From Deltaproteobacteria bacterium (lineage in GTDB: Bacteria; Desulfobacterota_B; Binatia; Binatales; Binataceae): a stretch of DNA of 7,165 nucleotides. Position numbers and translations under genes: made by a program. Positions within the stretch are counted from its first letter, which is position 1. Every line of letters begins with the position of its first letter. The stretch spans positions 1 to 7,165 of the forward strand of contig JAKAVX010000125.1 in NCBI GenBank assembly GCA_021827465.1, read 5' to 3'. The notes below the pieces were generated by a model that saw only the letters and a program-made list of their open reading frames with translations, did no database searches and was not told where the DNA came from. Positions 1 to 6,039 of this stretch are shown here, in pieces.

Positions 1-1
1 G

Positions 2-1582
2 TGGCTCGGCCGGCTTGCGCGGAAGAAAGATATCGCCTCGCGCGCCGCAACCGTGCTCCGCGAACTCAGAAACCGGGCCGGCTATCTGCAGGAGGTCGGG
101 CTTCAATACCTGACGCTCGAACGGCAGGCGCGGACACTCTCGGGCGGCGAGGCCCAGCGAATCCATCTTGCGAGCGCGCTCGGAAGCCTGCTCGTCGGCA
201 CTCTCTACGCGCTCGACGAGCCGACCGTCGGGCTTCATTCCTCCGACGCGCGGCGCCTGCTCGCGGTGCTGCGCCATCTGCGCGACCTCGGGAACACGGT
301 TGTGGTGGTCGAGCACGATCCCGCGATAATCAACGGCGCGGACTTCGCGATCGAACTCGGTCCCGGCGGCGGAAGCGACGGCGGCGCGACGCTCTGGGCG
401 GGCAAGCCGTCGGCGGGCGCGATAAAGAGCGCAATCGGAACGCCGGGGCGAATTCTGATGATGCGCGCGATGGCGCGCGAGCGGCGCTTTACGCGGCGCG
501 ATTCGGCGATCAGGATCAGGCGGGCGAGCGAACACAACCTGAAGGGCATCGACGTTGCGATTCCGCTCGGCCGGATGGTCTGCGTAACGGGTCTCTCCGG
601 CTCCGGAAAATCGACGCTTATCGAGAACGTGCTCTACTCGAATTACCTGCGGCGCCAGGGCGAAGCGGTCGAGGCGGGCGAATGCGGGAATATCGAAGGG
701 CTCGATGAGATCGGCGCGATGATCCATATGGGCCAGGAACTTCCGACGCGCTCGATGCGCTCGAATCCGGCCACCTATCTGAAAATTTACGACGATATCC
801 GAAAGCTCTTCGCCGCGACGGCCGAGGCGCGCCGGCTCGGAGTGCAGTCGCGCCATTTCTCGTTCAACGTGCAGGGCGGACGATGCGAACGATGCAGCGG
901 GACCGGAACCGTCACGATCGAGATGCATTTCATGGCGGACCTGGAAGTCCAATGCGACGTGTGCGAAGGCCGCCGCTTCCAGAGCCATATCCTCGCAATC
1001 CGCTACCAGAAACTGAATATCGACGACGTGCTCGATCTGACCGTGGACGACGCAATCCGGTTCTTCGCGCAAACTCCCGCGATCGTGCGCCGGCTCGAAG
1101 CGCTCAACGCGGTCGGGCTTGGCTACGTCCGGCTCGGGCAGACCACCTCGACGCTCTCGGGCGGCGAAGCGCAGCGGCTCAAGATCGCGCGCTTCCTGCT
1201 CGCCGACCTCGAACCCGCGCCAATCGGCCGCAACGGGAAAAAGCTTTCCCGGCTGTTCCTGCTCGACGAGCCGACCACCGGGCTGAGTTCGGTCGATATC
1301 CGCGGGCTCATCAAGGTGCTGCAAAGACTCGTCGCGGAAGGCAACAGCGTGGTCGTCATCGAGCACAACCTCGAGTTCATCGCGCACGCCGACTACATAA
1401 TCGATCTCGGTCCCGGCGGTGGTGGCGAGGGAGGAAGAGTCGTCGCGGCCGGAAGTCCCATCCAGGTGGCAACCTCGGCCAAATCCGTGACAGGAAAAGA
1501 ACTGCGCCATCTGTTCGGGCTGCGCGCGGGCGCGAGCGCTCGCGAAATCAAGGCGGCGATCGGCAGTGCGGCGAGCGCGTGA
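2..1582 (+). CDS. uvrA: UvrA-type excinuclease ABC subunit A, C-terminal part (5' end outside window)
   Basis: UvrA is the damage-sensing ABC ATPase dimer of nucleotide excision repair; it loads UvrB at DNA lesions. The reading frame is open from base 2, so the first ATG-like codons (e.g. base 53) are internal and 526 residues are visible. In order: signature LSGGEAQR of the first ATPase (about residue 46), its Walker B LYALDEPTVGL, the second Walker A GLSGSGKST (Lys at about residue 203), the SFNVQGGRCERC region opening a CX2C-X19-CX2C zinc finger (bases 884-964), the second LSGGEAQR (about residue 385), Walker B LFLLDEPTTGL, and the H-loop VVVIEHNL. The order is that of canonical UvrA. Differences from E. 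coli-like UvrA: the usual DQSPIGRTPRSNPATY stretch reads GQELPTRSMRSNPATY, the TTGLH motif reads TTGLSS, and there are about 10 extra residues before the last Walker B. It may therefore be a UvrA paralogue rather than the sole housekeeping copy; the UvrB-binding domain lies outside the window. Probably co-transcribed with the next gene. Confidence 0.93.
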   Translation, partial: WLGRLARKKDIASRAATVLRELRNRAGYLQEVGLQYLTLERQARTLSGGEAQRIHLASALGSLLVGTLYALDEPTVGLHSSDARRLLAVLRHLRDLGNTVVVVEHDPAIINGADFAIELGPGGGSDGGATLWAGKPSAGAIKSAIGTPGRILMMRAMARERRFTRRDSAIRIRRASEHNLKGIDVAIPLGRMVCVTGLSGSGKSTLIENVLYSNYLRRQGEAVEAGECGNIEGLDEIGAMIHMGQELPTRSMRSNPATYLKIYDDIRKLFAATAEARRLGVQSRHFSFNVQGGRCERCSGTGTVTIEMHFMADLEVQCDVCEGRRFQSHILAIRYQKLNIDDVLDLTVDDAIRFFAQTPAIVRRLEALNAVGLGYVRLGQTTSTLSGGEAQRLKIARFLLADLEPAPIGRNGKKLSRLFLLDEPTTGLSSVDIRGLIKVLQRLVAEGNSVVVIEHNLEFIAHADYIIDLGPGGGGEGGRVVAAGSPIQVATSAKSVTGKELRHLFGLRAGASAREIKAAIGSAASA

Positions 1583-1603
1583 CCGAGGCCCGCGACACCC
1601 GTG

Positions 1604-2518
1604 ATGCCGAAAGACAGCCCTGAACGGCTGGACCGTTACCTGGTCCGTATGGGGCTCGCCTCGTCGCGGCGCGAAGCGCGCGAGATGCTTGAGCAGCGAC
1701 GCGTGCGTGTGAACGGCGTCATCGCAGGCAAAGCTCGCATCGTCGGCCCGGACGACAAGGTCGAAGTCGAAGCAGCGCCGTCCGCGCGCCCGATAGAGCC
1801 GGAAGCGAAGGCGCCGCTTGACCTGCTGTTCGCCGACGAAGCGATGCTGATCGTCAACAAGCCCGGCGGAGTCCCGTGTCATCCGCTGCGTCCCGGCGAG
1901 CGGGGAACCGTGATGAACGCAATCGTCGCGCGCTATCCGGAGACCGCTTCGGCGGGTGACAAACCCCTCGAAGGCGGACTGGTGCATCGGCTCGACAACG
2001 GGACCTCGGGAGCGCTAATCGTCGCGCGCACCCGGACGGCGTTCGAGGCGCTTCGCCGCGCGATCCGCGGCGGCCTGGTCAAGCGGCGTTATCTTGCCCT
2101 CGTTGAGGGACATCCCGAAGCTGAGATGCTTCTCGACGCGCCCGTCGCGCATCATCCGAGAAGCGCGCGCAGGATGGTCGTTGCGGCGGACGAAAGCGAG
2201 GCGCAAAAGCTCCGCGCGCGTCGCGCGATCTCACGCGTCCAGCCGCTAAGGCGCGTAGGCCGGGTTTCTTTGGTGCAGGTCTTTCCCACCACCGGCGCAC
2301 GTCATCAGATTCGCGTGCATCTTGCCGACGCCGGGTTTCCAATCGTCGGCGACACGCTCTACGGCGGTCCTTCGGCGCCTGGTCTCGAACCAGGCCGCTT
2401 CTGGCTCCATCTGGCGGAGATCGAGTTGGAATCGCCCGTATCGGGCATAGTGCGCGTCGAAGCCGAGCTTCCCGGCGATCTCAAGGCGATCATCGAGGGG
2501 GACGAACCGGCGGTCTGA
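1604..2518 (+). CDS. RluA-family RNA pseudouridine synthase with S4 domain
   Basis: Isomerises specific uridines in rRNA (or tRNA) to pseudouridine in the cytoplasm. The 304-residue product is the normal length for RluC/RluD-type enzymes. An N-terminal S4 RNA-binding domain spans about residues 7-55 (RLDRYLVRMGLASSRREARE, then VRVNG). The catalytic domain runs from about residue 73 to 285, with LLFADEAMLIVNKPGGVPCHP, the active-site motif VHRLDNGTSGALIVART (catalytic Asp about residue 131, bases 1994-1996) and the C-terminal motif TGARHQIRVHL at about 230-240, followed by GFPIVGDTLYGG. ATG at 1604 is chosen; GTG at 1601 is an in-frame alternative adding one residue. The only SD-like stretch is GAGG at 1585-1588, rather far away, so translation may depend partly on the upstream uvrA-like gene, which ends 21 bp before. 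Family assignment is firm. The substrate position (RluA, C, D or another subclass) cannot be read from sequence alone, so no symbol is given. Confidence 0.92.
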   Translation: MPKDSPERLDRYLVRMGLASSRREAREMLEQRRVRVNGVIAGKARIVGPDDKVEVEAAPSARPIEPEAKAPLDLLFADEAMLIVNKPGGVPCHPLRPGERGTVMNAIVARYPETASAGDKPLEGGLVHRLDNGTSGALIVARTRTAFEALRRAIRGGLVKRRYLALVEGHPEAEMLLDAPVAHHPRSARRMVVAADESEAQKLRARRAISRVQPLRRVGRVSLVQVFPTTGARHQIRVHLADAGFPIVGDTLYGGPSAPGLEPGRFWLHLAEIELESPVSGIVRVEAELPGDLKAIIEGDEPAV

Positions 2519-2552
2519 GCCGGCGCGGCGGTTCGGCCCGTCCGTCACGCGC

Positions 2553-3179
2553 TCAGTTGCAGGCGCAGGGACGGCAAATCAGGCGTCCCGTGGTTGCGCC
2601 GTACTGGCGCAAACGGGCGAGAGTCTGGCCCAGCGCAACGTTTTGCCCAGGGAGCAAGCCCGGCGGGAGCGTTACCCCGGCAGTGGGATTGTAAACGTCA
2701 CCCGGAATCGTATTCGCTCCCGTAGTCGGAAACGGACCGGTAGTGCCGAACCCGAACGGTGCCGAACCAATCGCCGGCGAGCCGGGATTTATGCTGGCCA
2801 GATATCCGATGCACACGCCCTGGGCGGCCTGGTCGGCAAGGAGCGCGTTCGACGCCTGCACCACTCCGACCCATTGCGTGTCTGACCCCGTACCGGAGCA
2901 ACTGCATCGGAAGGGTCTCGGTGTCGGCGCCGCCATCGGACTGACGACGGTCGGCGCGGGCGCCAGGGCCGGCAGCGCGCTTGCCGGCGTCGGCATCGCG
3001 AGCGGTTGTAGCTGCACCGGCGCGGGCGGCGTGACATTTGGCGGCGGCACGGGCGCGAGCGGCGGGGTTGGCGGCCCGGGCGGACCGCCGATCTGCGCCA
3101 TCGCGGGGCTGGCCTGACCAAGCGCGAGCGCCAGGATCGGCGCGAGCAGAAGACCGAGTGTTCTCTTCGACACGCTCAT
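2553..3179 (-). CDS. exported proline-rich protein with six-cysteine C-terminal domain, function unknown
   Basis: A 208-residue protein that I do not recognise. Residues 1-28 form a clear Sec signal peptide: basic start MSVSKR, hydrophobic core LGLLLAPILALALG, and a cleavage site after AMA28. Residues about 30-88 are a low-complexity Pro/Ala-rich linker (PPGPPTPPLAPVPPP). From residue 90 the protein is Gly/Thr/Pro-rich and holds all six cysteines: C92 and C94 (RCSCSG), C123 (GVCIGYL), and C202, C205, C207 in the final CRPCAC. An even number of cysteines in an exported protein suggests disulfides. There is no CXXCH haem site, no lipobox at the signal cleavage site and no membrane segment beyond the signal. 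The start is set by the signal peptide and by AGGGA (3188-3184) 4 nt upstream. The frame stays open far upstream antisense to tolC, but that part is a shadow. The gene is divergent from tolC and convergent with the pseudouridine synthase gene, 34 bp away. A role at the cell surface or in the periplasm is inferred only. Confidence 0.75.
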   Translation of the reverse strand: MSVSKRTLGLLLAPILALALGQASPAMAQIGGPPGPPTPPLAPVPPPNVTPPAPVQLQPLAMPTPASALPALAPAPTVVSPMAAPTPRPFRCSCSGTGSDTQWVGVVQASNALLADQAAQGVCIGYLASINPGSPAIGSAPFGFGTTGPFPTTGANTIPGDVYNPTAGVTLPPGLLPGQNVALGQTLARLRQYGATTGRLICRPCACN

Positions 3180-3234
3180 CTTTTCCCTGTAACGCGATAT
3201 CCGACGGCGCGTCCTTTGCCTTGTGCTTGTTTGG

Positions 3235-3263
3235 AAGACATGATGCCCAGCCTTGGGTATAAT
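3235..3263 (+). promoter_or_regulatory. predicted sigma-70-type promoter for the tolC-like gene
   Basis: A perfect TATAAT lies at 3258-3263 with AAGACA (4 of 6 matches to TTGACA) at 3235-3240, separated by 17 bp. The surrounding DNA is GC-rich, so a perfect -10 hexamer stands out. Transcription would begin near 3270, giving a leader of about 145 nt before the tolC ATG. The site is inferred from consensus matching only. No comparably clear promoter was found for the divergent gene. Confidence 0.55.
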
Positions 3264-3310
3264 CGCGAGCCGAGTCGCGCTGTGCAAGCGCTTTACGTCG
3301 AGCGGTTCAA

Positions 3311-3381
3311 CTCGCGCGAGAGCCTTCGTACGCCAGCGGCTCGGGTCGAGCCACGGCACATCCTCCCGTCGAGCGGATGTG
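3311..3381 (+). promoter_or_regulatory. cluster of three dyads in the predicted tolC leader
   Basis: Three perfect inverted repeats lie between the predicted promoter and the ribosome binding site. They are the palindrome CTCGCGCGAG (3311-3320); GGCTCG-ggt-CGAGCC (3338-3352, 6-bp stem); and CACATCC with GGATGTG (3357-3363 and 3375-3381, 7-bp stem, 11-nt loop), which ends 15 nt before the Shine-Dalgarno. They could fold in the leader RNA or be protein-binding dyads. None has a U-tract, so they are not intrinsic terminators. In DNA this GC-rich some short dyads arise by chance. Confidence 0.35.
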
Positions 3382-3396
3382 GGCGGCACGAAGGTC

Positions 3397-3404
3397 AAGG
3401 AGGA
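3397..3404 (+). promoter_or_regulatory. Shine-Dalgarno site of the tolC-like gene
   Basis: AAGGAGGA lies 9 nt before the ATG at 3414. It decides the start: the frame is open back to 3216, but only the ATG at 3414 has both this strong site and an immediately following signal peptide. Confidence 0.8.
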
Positions 3405-3413
3405 TCGTGGGAG

Positions 3414-5324
3414 ATGGTTTCTAGAAAATGGATTATCGTGCTTGCCGCGTTTTCGCTTCTGGCAGTGAGTCGGCCTGCGGGAGCAGCGGGACCTGCCGTG
3501 CCGGCAGCCGCGGCCACGCCGTCCTATATGCCGCCTCCGGCGACGAGCGGGCCGATTCAACTGAAGGGCATCCCGGTCGGTCCGCAAACTCCGCCGCTCG
3601 GGAGCGTTCCGATATCCGCGGGAAACCGCTTCGACGGAACCGGCTCGGTGGCGACATTGCCCAACGTGTTTCTCAAACAATGGTCGCTTGGCCGTGAGAT
3701 TCCTCCGGAAAGCCTGATCAGCCAGGAGTACCTGCGCACCGCCGAACTGACCGCGCGCGAGATGACTCTCAAGGAAGCGATCTATATCGCGCTCAGGAAC
3801 AATCCGCAGGTAAAGGCGGTGGAACTGAATCCGGTTTCCGCGATGGAGACCGTGCGTCAGAGCAACGGCGTCTTCGATCCGCTTCTCAGCTCGCAAATCG
3901 ACGTCAACAAGAGTTCCGTACCGACCAGCTCGATCCTGCAGACCGGCGGAGGCGCCGCGTTCACGCAGAAGTACTACGACTGGAACTTCGGCATTACCAA
4001 GGTGCTCTCCTCCACCAACGGAACCGTCGGGCTCGTGTTCGACAACGAGCGCGCGCTGTCCAACTCCTTCTTCGCGTCGATCAATCCGACCTACACGCCG
4101 ACCATCGCGATGTCGCTTTCGCAACCGTTGCTGCAGAACTTCGGATGGAAGTTCGCGACCATCAATGTCCGTATCGCGGAATCGGGACAGAAGCAGGCGC
4201 AGTGGCAATACGAGCAGTCGCTGATGGATTTCGTGCAGCGGGTCGCCGCCGATTACTGGAACGTGGTCCTGGCGGAGGAAAACCTCGCGGTGACGCGCGC
4301 GGCGCTCAAATTCAACCAGGATCTCGTGCGCCAGAACCGTATCTCGGTCAGAGTGGGAACGCTCGCGCCGCTCGATCTCCAGGAGGCGCAATCGGCAGCC
4401 GCGACCTCCGAAGCCAACGTCTTCACCGCCGAGGCGAACCTCAAGACTGCGCGCGCGCAGCTTCGGCAGGACATCATGTACAACCCGCAGGGAACGTTCC
4501 TGCCCGCGGATATCGAGCCTGCGAACAAGCCGAATCCCACCGAAGTGATCAATACGAACGAGGAACACGCGCTCGAACTCGCGGTCGAATACCTGCCGTC
4601 GCTGGCCGCGATGCGTGAAGCGATCCGCGGCGCGCTGCTCCAGGTGAAGTACGAAGAGAACCAGACCCTGCCGCAGTTGAACCTTGGAGCACAGTTCGGA
4701 ATCACCGCGACGGCCGGCAACACAGTCTGCCAGGAGTTGTTCTTCCAGGTTCCCGGTGTTCAAAAGAACTGCGTCGTGTCTGGATCAACGCCACCCATAA
4801 CAAACAATGGCGTTGCGCTTCCCTTCAGCGGCCTCTACGGCACCGCGCTGAACCGGTTGTGGAACTTCAGCTTCTACAACTATGCCGCGGTGCTTTCGTT
4901 CCAGATGCCGCTCGACAACGCGAGCGCCAAGGCCGCACTCGCCCAGGCGCGCGTCTTGTACGCGCAGTCGCGGATGCAATACCGATCGTCGCTGTCGCAG
5001 GCGGTCGTCGGAGTGCAGAACGGGGTCGCCAACGTGATCGCCGATCAACGCCGTGTCCAGGCGACCGAGGAGGCCAACTTCTATGCCAAACAGGCACTGC
5101 ACGACGAGGAAGTGCGGTTCCACGTGGGGATGGCGACGACGCACGACCTGCTCCAGTTCCAGCAGCAGCAGGTCGCGGCCGAGGGCAACCAGGTCCAGGC
5201 GGCGATCGATCTCGAGAACGCCAAGCTCAACCTGAAGCACGCCGACGGAACCCTGCTCCAGACCTTCGATATCGAGTTCCAGCTCCAGAACCCGCACGAG
5301 ACGCCCTGGTACGCGGCGTTCTAG
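3414..5324 (+). CDS. TolC-family outer-membrane efflux protein
   Basis: TolC-family proteins trimerise into an outer-membrane beta-barrel with a long periplasmic alpha-helical tunnel, and export drugs, metals, polymers or proteins together with an inner-membrane pump and a periplasmic adaptor. The product has 636 residues. A signal peptide (VSRKWIIVLAAFSLLAVS, cleavage near residue 24) is followed by a Pro/Ala-rich segment and linker to about residue 115, which is longer than in most TolC proteins. The first OEP repeat starts at MTLKEAIYIALRNNP (residue 117) and runs to about 360, including the barrel-strand-like PTIAMSLSQPLLQNFG and the helix/hairpin region RQNRISVRVGTLAPLDLQEA. The second repeat, about 383-615, has LPQLNLGAQFGI, the strand FYNYAAVLSFQMPL, and the matching helix RFHVGMATTHDLLQFQQQQV. 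Two cysteines, C439 and C453, sit in what should be the outward loop between barrel strands of the second repeat. No adaptor or pump gene is adjacent, so the transport partner is unknown. It has its own predicted promoter. Confidence 0.93.
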   Translation: MVSRKWIIVLAAFSLLAVSRPAGAAGPAVPAAAATPSYMPPPATSGPIQLKGIPVGPQTPPLGSVPISAGNRFDGTGSVATLPNVFLKQWSLGREIPPESLISQEYLRTAELTAREMTLKEAIYIALRNNPQVKAVELNPVSAMETVRQSNGVFDPLLSSQIDVNKSSVPTSSILQTGGGAAFTQKYYDWNFGITKVLSSTNGTVGLVFDNERALSNSFFASINPTYTPTIAMSLSQPLLQNFGWKFATINVRIAESGQKQAQWQYEQSLMDFVQRVAADYWNVVLAEENLAVTRAALKFNQDLVRQNRISVRVGTLAPLDLQEAQSAAATSEANVFTAEANLKTARAQLRQDIMYNPQGTFLPADIEPANKPNPTEVINTNEEHALELAVEYLPSLAAMREAIRGALLQVKYEENQTLPQLNLGAQFGITATAGNTVCQELFFQVPGVQKNCVVSGSTPPITNNGVALPFSGLYGTALNRLWNFSFYNYAAVLSFQMPLDNASAKAALAQARVLYAQSRMQYRSSLSQAVVGVQNGVANVIADQRRVQATEEANFYAKQALHDEEVRFHVGMATTHDLLQFQQQQVAAEGNQVQAAIDLENAKLNLKHADGTLLQTFDIEFQLQNPHETPWYAAF

Positions 5325-5358
5325 GGCATCGGCTGCGTTGGAAATGGGCCCGAGCGCG

Positions 5359-5516
5359 GTCATCCTGAGCGCAGCGAGTCTGCGAGCGGAGTCGAAGGAT
5401 CTCGCGCGGCACTCTTTCGCCGCGTGATTCGCGGAAGTTCCACAGCAAAAAAAAACGCGGCCGCACAGACTGCGGCCGCGACATCTCTCACTCCGGCAGC
5501 CTCCGTTCAGGATGAC
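5359..5516. repeat. putative dispersed intergenic repeat (MITE/REP-like) with terminal inverted repeats
   Basis: GTCATCCTGAGCGCAG (5359-5374) is repeated in inverse orientation at 5501-5516, matching at 14 of 16 positions including a perfect 10-bp core GTCATCCTGA. The 158-bp unit has no convincing gene. Near its left end are a small dyad (CGCAG/CTGCG, 5370-5384) and the string GTCGAAGGATCTCG (5391-5404). Strings of the type GTCATCCTGAGCGCAGCGA...GGATCT are familiar to me as abundant intergenic repeats in several environmental bacterial lineages. That is recollection, and no genome-wide copy count is possible from this window. No clear target-site duplication is seen at the edges. Confidence 0.5.
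5447..5480 (-). terminator. intrinsic (Rho-independent) terminator of the CoA-transferase/SnoaL pair
   Basis: A perfect 10-bp stem, CGCGGCCGCA (5456-5465) with TGCGGCCGCG (5471-5480) and a 5-nt loop, is followed on the minus strand by nine consecutive T (A-run at 5447-5455 on the plus strand). It lies 94 bp past the stop codon of the minus-strand SnoaL-like gene. On the plus strand no T-run follows the stem, so it should work in one direction only. It sits inside the inverted-repeat element. Confidence 0.85.
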
Positions 5517-5574
5517 GAGGGAGGAAGCCCGGGTGACTGCCTATGCTTTGTAAGGTTACCTGCGCGATCTCACA

Positions 5575-6000
5575 CTAAATATGCTCGGGTAGCGCTCCGT
5601 CAACGACGACTTGCCGGCTCTCGAACTTCCATTCGCCGCCGACCTTGCGCAGCCGATCCGTGTAATGACCCACCGCGGAGAGCGCTCCCTTGCCGTTAAG
5701 GCAATGGAAGTACGCGAGGTAGCATCCACCCGTGGCCACGTCGCCGTTCACGCTGAACGCCATGTTGGTCATCATGTGGATCGGCTTGGCGCCGCCGAGC
5801 GATTCCTTGTAGATGGCGGTGAAGCGCCTTAGCCCGTCGCGCCCGGCGTGGCGTCCGAAGCGCGAGCTTTCGAAGACGCCGTCCTCGGTGAAGCATTCGA
5901 GCCATTCGTTCCACTGCCCGTTGTCAATCGTGTGCGCATAGCGCGCGTACAGTTCGCGGATTTGCTCGCGGTCTTCCCATGTCCCCATGCCGGTAGCCAT
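5575..6000 (-). CDS. SnoaL-like / NTF2-fold protein, possible dehydratase, isomerase or hydrolase
   Basis: A 141-residue, single-domain cytosolic protein of SnoaL-like size. Hallmarks are the N-terminal helix EDREQIRELYARYAHTID, the turn NGQWNEWLECFTEDGVFES, then PIHMMTNMAFSVNGDVA and GHYTDRL...GGEWKFESRQV, the beta-sheet pattern of the cone-shaped alpha+beta barrel. D26 and H75 fall where the catalytic Asp/His pair lies in scytalone dehydratase and in the bile-acid 7-alpha-dehydratase BaiE, and H112 is a further candidate pocket residue; this alignment is by eye. The fold also houses ketosteroid isomerases, ring-hydroxylating dioxygenase beta subunits and non-enzymatic proteins, so the reaction is not fixed. 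The start is supported by GGAGG (6014-6010) 9 nt upstream; Met5 is a less likely alternative. It is transcribed after the CoA-transferase gene with a 39-bp gap, suggesting action on a CoA-linked intermediate of the same pathway. Confidence 0.85.
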   Translation of the reverse strand: MATGMGTWEDREQIRELYARYAHTIDNGQWNEWLECFTEDGVFESSRFGRHAGRDGLRRFTAIYKESLGGAKPIHMMTNMAFSVNGDVATGGCYLAYFHCLNGKGALSAVGHYTDRLRKVGGEWKFESRQVVVDGALPEHI

Positions 6001-6018
6001 TTTGATTGACCTCCAGAA

Positions 6019-6036
6019 CCGTCCGCCCCGGGACGG
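6019..6036 (-). other. intercistronic hairpin between CoA-transferase and SnoaL-like genes
   Basis: A perfect 6-bp inverted repeat, CCGTCC (6019-6024) and GGACGG (6031-6036), with a 6-nt loop occupies most of the 39-bp gap, just before the SD of the downstream gene. No T-run follows, so it should not terminate. It may stabilise or process the mRNA, or tune translation of the second gene. It could also be chance in GC-rich DNA. Confidence 0.4.
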
Positions 6037-6039
6037 CGA

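Noticed and set aside
1..708. Plus-strand frame-1 open frame with a GTG start
   Set aside because: It overlaps the uvrA-like gene in another frame, is highly Arg-rich with no motif, while frame 2 shows clear ATPase motifs.
883..1623. Overlapping Arg-rich plus-strand open frame across the end of uvrA
   Set aside because: A shadow of the uvrA-like frame: low-complexity composition and no recognisable domain.
2503..2535. Inverted repeat CGAACCG/CGGTTCG around the pseudouridine synthase stop codon as a terminator
   Set aside because: The 7-bp stem encloses a 19-nt loop, overlaps the coding end and has no T-run on either strand. The 34-bp convergent gap shows no convincing intrinsic terminator.
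3216..3413. Upstream in-frame start for the tolC-like gene
   Set aside because: It would place 66 non-signal residues before an obvious signal peptide and would start upstream of the predicted promoter; the strong SD is at 3397-3404.
3180..4763. Long minus-strand open frame (extending the exported-protein frame to 736 codons) antisense to tolC
   Set aside because: The part above 3179 lies over the real tolC coding strand, is Arg/Leu/Asp-rich with no domain, and is typical of antisense frames in GC-rich genes. The signal peptide and SD fix the true start at 3179.
5517..5574. Possible small gene or hairpin (GGTGAC/GTTACC) between the repeat and the SnoaL-like stop
   Set aside because: Only a weak stem with a G-T pair and a long loop, and no start with SD; it reads as plain 3' untranslated sequence.
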